Assembly (NCBI GenBank): GCA_002373715.1
Contig: DFLI01000047.1
Location: 1 to 10,603, forward strand
Length of the DNA stretch: 10,603 nt
Direction: 5' to 3'
Source: Bacteroidales bacterium UBA3623
GTDB taxonomy: Bacteria > Bacteroidota > Bacteroidia > Bacteroidales > UBA932
Numbering within the stretch: position 1 is the first letter of the stretch; every line of letters starts with the position of its first letter. The notes under the pieces were generated by a model, which saw only the letters and a program-made list of their open reading frames with translations, made no database searches and was not told where the DNA came from. Shown piece after piece: positions 6,534 through 10,603 of this stretch. A program made the position numbers and the translations under genes.

Positions 6534-6593
6534 AGGGGGCTCTGCCCCCTTAAAAACCCCTGCGGCCTATGGCCGGCCGCTCTGCTGAGCGGC
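6534..6593. repeat. Cluster of three GC-rich hairpins between the POT gene and the zeta-like gene
   Basis: Three perfect small hairpins stand in a row: 6534-6540/6544-6550 (AGGGGGC/GCCCCCT, loop TCT), 6563-6567/6571-6575 (CGGCC/GGCCG, loop TAT) and 6576-6582/6587-6593 (GCCGCTC/GAGCGGC, loop TGCT). The first is followed by TTAAAAACCCC rather than a T-run, so it is a poor intrinsic terminator but may still end or protect the transporter mRNA. The cluster resembles the hairpin pair at 928-966 in style, with similar 3-6-nt loops and position just after a stop codon, but not in base sequence. It fills most of the 104-nt gap between genes. Confidence 0.5.
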
Positions 6594-6596
6594 TTG

Positions 6597-6604
6597 TATA
6601 TTTT
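6597..6604 (+). promoter_or_regulatory. Possible -7 element for the zeta-like/tldD run
   Basis: TATATTTT matches TAnnTTTG at all but the last base and lies 13 nt before the GTG at 6618. No TTTG is found at the usual 20-nt distance upstream, where the hairpin cluster sits instead. If real, the message would be nearly leaderless. Treated as weak. Confidence 0.25.
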
Positions 6605-6617
6605 CGATTAAGACTTA

Positions 6618-7322
6618 GTGCCTAGATTGTATATCATTAGCGGTCCTAACGGCTCCGGGAAAACAACGGCTTCGTACGGTGTGCTCCCGGAGCTGCTGGA
6701 CTGCAGTGAATTCGTGAATTCGGACGAATTTGCCAAGCACTTGTCGCCCTTCTCGCCGGAAAGCGCCTACATCACCGCCAGCCGTCTGATGATGCGCAAG
6801 GTCCAGTACCTGTTCGACCGCCGGGAAGACTTTTGCATTGAAACCACCCTGGCCACGCGTTCGCTGCTGAAGATGACGCGTAACGCCCAGGCCAAGGGCT
6901 ATTACGTCACCGTCCTGTATTTCTGGCTGAACAGCCCGGACATTGCCGTCCAGCGCGTAGCCGCCCGCGTACAGGCCGGAGGCCACGACATTCCGGAAGA
7001 AACCATCCGGCGCCGTTACCGCATGGGCCTTTACTACCTCTTCCACGACTATATGCAAACCTGCGACAAGTGGATTCTGGCAGACAATTCCAACCCGCCC
7101 TTCGAAGTAATTGCCGAAGGGTCCAAGAAAGGTCTCGTGATTCGAGATATGGAGCGCTACGAGACCGTCAAAGGCCTGGTCAGCGACACCACAGACGCCC
7201 TCACGCCCATCAAGGACGTGGCGGAATACATTGCCAAGGAAATTGCCAAAGCGCCCCTGGCGCACGACGGCGTTCCCTTTGAAGGAGGCCAGACAACCCC
7301 CGAACCCCCAGTAGAGAAATGA
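6618..7322 (+). CDS. Zeta-toxin-like P-loop kinase, no antitoxin gene nearby
   Basis: P-loop NTPase of the zeta toxin family; characterised zeta toxins phosphorylate UDP-N-acetyl sugars and block cell-wall synthesis, but the substrate here is unknown. It has 234 residues. Walker A is GPNGSGKT (9-16). Asp36 (VNSDEF) is the likely catalytic-base equivalent, followed by the ETTLA strand (75-79). The Arg-rich lid is VAARVQAGGHDIPEETIRRR (114-133), with Arg117 and Arg131-133 as likely phosphate contacts. The tail from about 215 is Pro/Glu-rich (TTPEPPVEK). An in-frame TAA at 6609 limits the start; GTG 6618 gives the expected MPRLYIISGPNG, and a TTG at 6627 is less likely. There is no epsilon-type antitoxin before it (104-nt gap after the transporter). 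The stop overlaps tldD by 4 nt (ATGA), suggesting coupled translation. Many chromosomal members stand alone and may be housekeeping kinases, not toxins. Confidence 0.85.
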   Translation: MPRLYIISGPNGSGKTTASYGVLPELLDCSEFVNSDEFAKHLSPFSPESAYITASRLMMRKVQYLFDRREDFCIETTLATRSLLKMTRNAQAKGYYVTVLYFWLNSPDIAVQRVAARVQAGGHDIPEETIRRRYRMGLYYLFHDYMQTCDKWILADNSNPPFEVIAEGSKKGLVIRDMERYETVKGLVSDTTDALTPIKDVAEYIAKEIAKAPLAHDGVPFEGGQTTPEPPVEK

Positions 7323-8755
7323 TTGGAGAGAAGAATTATTATCTGAACATCTTCCAGGTAGACGTTCCGTCCCTGGACAAACTTATCAGCGAAGCCCTTG
7401 CCACCGGCGGGGGCTATGCCGATTTATACTTTGAGAACACCACCTACGGAAGCCTCCTGCTGCGGGACGGCGCCGTTACTTCCGGAGGTAACCATATAGA
7501 CTTTGGCGTGGGCGTACGCGTCCTGAGCGGAGAAAAAACAGGCTATGCCTATTCCGAAAGCACCGCATGGGAAGACATGCTCTCATCGGCCCGGGCTGCG
7601 GCCCAGATTGCCTCTTCGCAGGCCGAAGTGAGCCCCTACGGCACCCGCAATCCCAGCCGCGGAGAACCCAATCCGAGCGCAGACCGCTATCCCATCGGCC
7701 AGCCTTGGAGAGGCACCCCCATGAGCGCCTTCCTCCCCTTCCTGCAAAAGCTGGAGGCCGATGTGCGCAGCCGGGACAACCGCATTGTGAAAGTGATAGT
7801 GAACCTGGCCTTCCAGGTGAGCGACATCCTCATGTACAACAGCCAGAAGGAGCTCAAATGGGACACCCGTCCCATGGGCAGCGTTTCCCTTTCGGCTGTC
7901 TTCAAACAAGGAGATCTCACGGAGAACAAATCCACCTCCCGAAGCTTCCGCTGCGGGGCCGAAATGCTCTCGCAGGAACTGGCCGACGAAATGGCCTCCG
8001 AAATAGTGAAAGGCATAGACGACCGCTTTGCAGCCAAGCGTCCCAAGGGCGGCCAGATGCCCGTGGTGATGGGCGCCGGTGCTTCCGGCATCCTCCTGCA
8101 CGAGGCCATGGGCCACGCCTTCGAGGCCGATTTCAACCGCAAGGGAACCTCCATCTTTGCCGATAAAATGGGCAAGCAAATCTGCCCCAAGGGAATCCAG
8201 ATTATTGACGACGGCACCCTCCGCGGCAACCGCGGCGCCCTCAACTACGACGACGAAGGCATCCCCGGCCAGAAAACTTACATGGTGGAGGACGGCGTGC
8301 TCACTTCCTATCTGCACGACAGGATATCGGCCACCCATTACGGGGTGAAACCCACCGGCAACGGCCGCCGCGAGAGCTTCCGCTACGCTCCCCTGCCCCG
8401 CATGCGCGCCACCTACATGGAAAGCGGCAGCGCCAAGGCTCAGGACCTCATTGCAGAGGTCTCCAAAGGCATCTTTGTGGACGAGTTCTCCAACGGACAG
8501 GTACAGATAGGAGAGGGAGATTTCACCTTCTACGTGAAATCCGGCTATCTCATTGAAAACGGAAGGCTTACCCAGCCTGTCAAAGACATTAACATCATTG
8601 GCAACGGTCCCCAGGCACTGGCCGATATCAGGGGCGTAGCCGACGATCTGGCCATAGACCCCGGCGCCTGGACCTGCGGCAAGGAACAGTCTGTTCCCGT
8701 AAGCTGCGGCATACCCACGGTGCTCATTGGAAAACTAACGGTAGGAGGAGAATAG
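7319..8755 (+). CDS. tldD: TldD, metallopeptidase subunit of the TldD/TldE protease
   Basis: Catalytic subunit of the cytosolic TldD/TldE heterodimer, which digests small unfolded peptides; in E. coli it matures microcin B17 and is needed for CcdA antitoxin turnover. The 478 residues match the family (E. coli about 481). The zinc motif HExxxH is His261-Glu262-His266 (LLHEAMGHAFEAD), and Cys453 (WTCGKEQSVPV) matches the usual third ligand position. Other hallmarks are the DDGTLRGNRGALNYDDEG stretch, GRRESFRYAPLPRMR and the C-terminal PTVLIGKLTVGG. The start ATG 7319 overlaps the zeta-like stop by 4 nt; homology appears to begin a few residues in (LNIFQVD), and there is no closer ATG. No Shine-Dalgarno. 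tldE follows after 1 nt, so both subunits should be made together. Confidence 0.95.
   Translation: MIGEKNYYLNIFQVDVPSLDKLISEALATGGGYADLYFENTTYGSLLLRDGAVTSGGNHIDFGVGVRVLSGEKTGYAYSESTAWEDMLSSARAAAQIASSQAEVSPYGTRNPSRGEPNPSADRYPIGQPWRGTPMSAFLPFLQKLEADVRSRDNRIVKVIVNLAFQVSDILMYNSQKELKWDTRPMGSVSLSAVFKQGDLTENKSTSRSFRCGAEMLSQELADEMASEIVKGIDDRFAAKRPKGGQMPVVMGAGASGILLHEAMGHAFEADFNRKGTSIFADKMGKQICPKGIQIIDDGTLRGNRGALNYDDEGIPGQKTYMVEDGVLTSYLHDRISATHYGVKPTGNGRRESFRYAPLPRMRATYMESGSAKAQDLIAEVSKGIFVDEFSNGQVQIGEGDFTFYVKSGYLIENGRLTQPVKDINIIGNGPQALADIRGVADDLAIDPGAWTCGKEQSVPVSCGIPTVLIGKLTVGGE
8742..8748 (+). promoter_or_regulatory. Shine-Dalgarno-like site for tldE inside the tldD 3' end
   Basis: TAGGAGG lies 8 nt before the tldE ATG, the same spacing as at rpsR. 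It is formed by the codons for the last TldD residues Val-Gly-Gly-Glu (GTA GGA GGA GAA), so protein sequence may partly explain it. The C-terminal LTVGG is common in TldD proteins. Confidence 0.5.
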
Positions 8756-8756
8756 C

Positions 8757-10088
8757 ATGGAGAAAGCCTTATTGACAAAAGAAGAGATGGCGCTGGCCAG
8801 GCACTGTCTGGCTTATGCACAGGAACGGGGCGCACAGAAAGTGAGAATCACCCTCACCAAGAGCCTTCTGAACCTGGTGGGCGTGCTTAACGGAGAGGTA
8901 GATAAAACTGCGCACGCCCTGGACCGCAGCCTCCAGCTGCAGCTCTTTGTGCAGGAGCGCTTTGGTTCCTTCTCTTCCAACCGCCTTGACAAGGCCAATC
9001 TGGAAGCCTTCATCCGCGAAGCCGTGGAAACGGTGAAAATGCTGGAGGCCGATGCCTGCCGGGATCTTCCGGCCCGCGAAAGGGTGGCCAAAGATGCCGT
9101 CACCGGCCAGGAACTGGGCCTCTACGACGCAGAATACGAGACGCTTACAGCGGAAAAACGCCGCGAAATGGCCCTCCGCTCCATGGCCTGGCCGCAGGAA
9201 GGGCTCATTGCCGAAGAGGGAGAGTATTCCGACAGCGTTTTTGACAGCTATACCATAGATTCCCAAGGCCTGGAAGCCCGTCATACGGAAACGTCCTTTG
9301 AGATTGGCTACGAAAGCACCGTGGAAGACGCCGAAGGCAACCACTTCAGCAGCTACTGGTGGGATGCCTCTCCCCGCCTGAAGAACCTTGGGCTGGAGGG
9401 CTGCGCGGCCAGGGCTTATAAGCGGGCCATGGAACAAATCGGCCCTAAAAGCGTTCCCAGCGGGCAGTACACCCTTATCCTGGACAGCGAATGCGCCTCC
9501 AAGGTGGTCACTCCCCTTCTGAACGCCCTGGGCGGATACAGCCTTCAGCAGAAAAACTCCTTTCTCGCAGACAGCCTGGACAAACAGCTCTTCCCGGAAG
9601 GCCTTACCATCCTGGATATGCCTCGTACGAAGGGAGACACCGGCTGCCGCCTCTTTGACAGCGAGGGCGTTGCTACCCGGGAGATGCCCATCATTGAGAA
9701 GGGCGTTGTGAAAACCTATTTCCTGAACACTTACATCTCCCGCAAGATGGAGATGGAACCCACCATAGAAGACGCCACCCGCGTGAGAGTAATGCCGCTG
9801 GGAGGCTGCAAAACCCAGCAGGATGTGCTGGACAAGGTGAAGGACGGCATCCTGGTTACCGGCTTTAACGGCGGCAATTCCAACCCGGCTACCGGCAACT
9901 TCTCCTACGGCATAGAGGGCTTCCTCATCAAGGACGGCAAGCGGGTTCACCCCGTGCGGGAGATGCTCATTACCGGCAGTTTCCTAACCCTTTGGAGCCA
10001 ACTGGTAGCCGTGGCCGACGACGCCCGTCCCTGCCTGTCCAAACTGGTCCCCACCCTGGCCTTTAAAAACGTAGATTTCAGTGCCTAA
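8757..10088 (+). CDS. pmbA: TldE (PmbA), non-catalytic partner of TldD
   Basis: Second subunit of the TldD/TldE protease: same fold as TldD but without the HExxxH zinc motif, as I confirm here by its absence. It has 443 residues, close to the E. coli length of about 450. Recognisable parts are the N-terminal domain (AYAQERGAQKVRITL), the central DSECASKVVTPLLNALGG region where TldD carries its active helix, GDTGCRLFDSEGVATREM, NSNPATGNFSYGIEGFLI and REMLITGSFLTLWSQLVAVADD near the end. It starts 1 nt after the tldD stop with a Shine-Dalgarno-like TAGGAGG upstream. Its last 8 nt overlap the glycosyltransferase start. Full length, no disruption seen. Confidence 0.93.
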   Translation: MEKALLTKEEMALARHCLAYAQERGAQKVRITLTKSLLNLVGVLNGEVDKTAHALDRSLQLQLFVQERFGSFSSNRLDKANLEAFIREAVETVKMLEADACRDLPARERVAKDAVTGQELGLYDAEYETLTAEKRREMALRSMAWPQEGLIAEEGEYSDSVFDSYTIDSQGLEARHTETSFEIGYESTVEDAEGNHFSSYWWDASPRLKNLGLEGCAARAYKRAMEQIGPKSVPSGQYTLILDSECASKVVTPLLNALGGYSLQQKNSFLADSLDKQLFPEGLTILDMPRTKGDTGCRLFDSEGVATREMPIIEKGVVKTYFLNTYISRKMEMEPTIEDATRVRVMPLGGCKTQQDVLDKVKDGILVTGFNGGNSNPATGNFSYGIEGFLIKDGKRVHPVREMLITGSFLTLWSQLVAVADDARPCLSKLVPTLAFKNVDFSA

Positions 10089-10603
10089 AACCGCAGTTGT
10101 CATATTAAACTACAACACCAGGCATTACCTGGAGCAGTTCCTGCCGGGGCTCCTGGCTTCCTGTGAAGGCTTGGACGCCCAGGTGGTGGTGGCGGATAAC
10201 GCCTCCGAAGACGGCTCCGCAGCCTTTATGCAGGAGCGTTTTCCCCAGGTGCCGCTCATTGTCCTGGACCGGAACTACGGTTTCACCGGAGGCTACAACC
10301 GGGCCCTGGAGCAGGTAGAGGCCAATTATTACGTGCTCATCAACAGCGACGTGGAAGTGCCCGCCGGCTGGCTGCAGCCCCTGGTGGAATGGATGGACAG
10401 CCATCCGGACTGCGGAGCCTGCGGCCCCAAGCTCCTGGCCTGGAAGCAGCGGGACACCTTCGAGTATGCCGGTGCTGCCGGCGGCCTCATAGACCGCTAC
10501 GGCTACCCCTTCTGCCGCGGCCGCATCCTGCAAAAGGTAGAGAAAGACAAGGGGCAGTATGATGAGCCTGCTAATGTCCTTTGGTGCAGCGGCGCCTGCC
10601 TGA
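10081..10603 (+). CDS. Family 2 glycosyltransferase, 3'-truncated by the window edge
   Basis: GT-A fold sugar transferase using a nucleotide-sugar donor, of the branch often called rhamnosyltransferase-like, usually acting on cell-surface polysaccharide. 174 residues are visible and the frame is open to the last base. Evidence: first strand TAVVILNYNTRHYL (4-17), nucleotide-binding VVVADNASEDGS (35-46) with Asp39, DRNYGFTGGYNRAL (63-76), the metal-binding DxD-type INSDVEV with Asp90/Glu92 (87-93), and WCSGACL just before the edge, where the acceptor loop starts. The start is GTG 10081, overlapping the tldE stop by 8 nt; no other start precedes the conserved strand (an in-frame TAG lies 9 nt upstream). 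The overlap implies co-transcription with tldE. Donor and acceptor sugars cannot be told from this part. Confidence 0.9.
   Translation, partial: MPKTAVVILNYNTRHYLEQFLPGLLASCEGLDAQVVVADNASEDGSAAFMQERFPQVPLIVLDRNYGFTGGYNRALEQVEANYYVLINSDVEVPAGWLQPLVEWMDSHPDCGACGPKLLAWKQRDTFEYAGAAGGLIDRYGYPFCRGRILQKVEKDKGQYDEPANVLWCSGACL

Noticed and set aside
6534..6557. Hairpin 6534-6550 as an intrinsic terminator for the transporter gene
   Set aside because: The stem is followed by TTAAAAACCCC, not a T-run, so it is listed only as part of a hairpin cluster.
6615..6627. Shared bases AGTGCCTA at the GTG starts of the zeta-like gene and the glycosyltransferase gene (10080-10087)
   Set aside because: Only eight bases are shared, and in the second place they are part of the tldE coding end. 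Chance is the simplest explanation.
8769..9950. A 393-codon open frame on the minus strand opposite tldE
   Set aside because: It is the antisense of a clear TldE protein; the translation has no family features and no start context.

Overview
The window looks like chromosomal core-genome DNA from a member of the Bacteroidota, most likely order Bacteroidales; I cannot place it to genus. Three things point there. The compact gene order is rpsF-rpsR-rplI with no ssb/priB between rpsF and rpsR. Two upstream regions carry the TTTG-N20-TAnnTTTG promoter architecture typical of this phylum. Most starts lack a Shine-Dalgarno sequence and have A/T-rich leaders. Codons are GC-rich (many GGC, CTG, GCC), so this is a higher-GC member of the order. 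I see no tRNA, rRNA, CRISPR array, transposase or phage gene.

Layout. (1) Positions 3-917, plus strand: the 3' part of an M19 (renal-type) dipeptidase gene that begins outside the window. (2) Positions 918-1051: two GC-rich hairpins and a symmetric terminator between convergent genes. (3) Positions 1052-2266, minus strand: the ribosomal protein operon rpsF (bS6), rpsR (bS18), rplI (bL9), with a well-formed promoter, a probable 5'-terminal leader hairpin, and a strong Shine-Dalgarno only in front of rpsR. (4) Positions 2280-4728, minus strand: a two-gene unit of an LpxL/HtrB-like acyltransferase followed by the M20 aminoacyl-histidine dipeptidase pepD, closed by a strong terminator. (5) Positions 4779-6513, plus strand: a divergently transcribed POT-family di-/tripeptide:proton symporter with its own promoter. 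(6) Positions 6534-6593: a cluster of three small GC-rich hairpins. (7) Positions 6618-10603, plus strand: a tightly packed run of a zeta-toxin-like P-loop kinase, tldD, tldE/pmbA and the start of a family 2 glycosyltransferase. Its junctions are a 4-nt overlap, a 1-nt gap and an 8-nt overlap.

How the genes fit together. Several are about peptide use: two dipeptidases of unrelated folds, a peptide importer and the TldD/TldE protease pair. This suits a gut-type Bacteroidales that takes up and trims peptides, but the genes lie in at least three separate transcription units. No obviously new multi-gene defence or biosynthetic system is visible. The two points most worth following are the lone strong Shine-Dalgarno in front of rpsR in a lineage thought to hide its anti-Shine-Dalgarno partly behind bS18, and the overlapping zeta-kinase/TldD/TldE arrangement.
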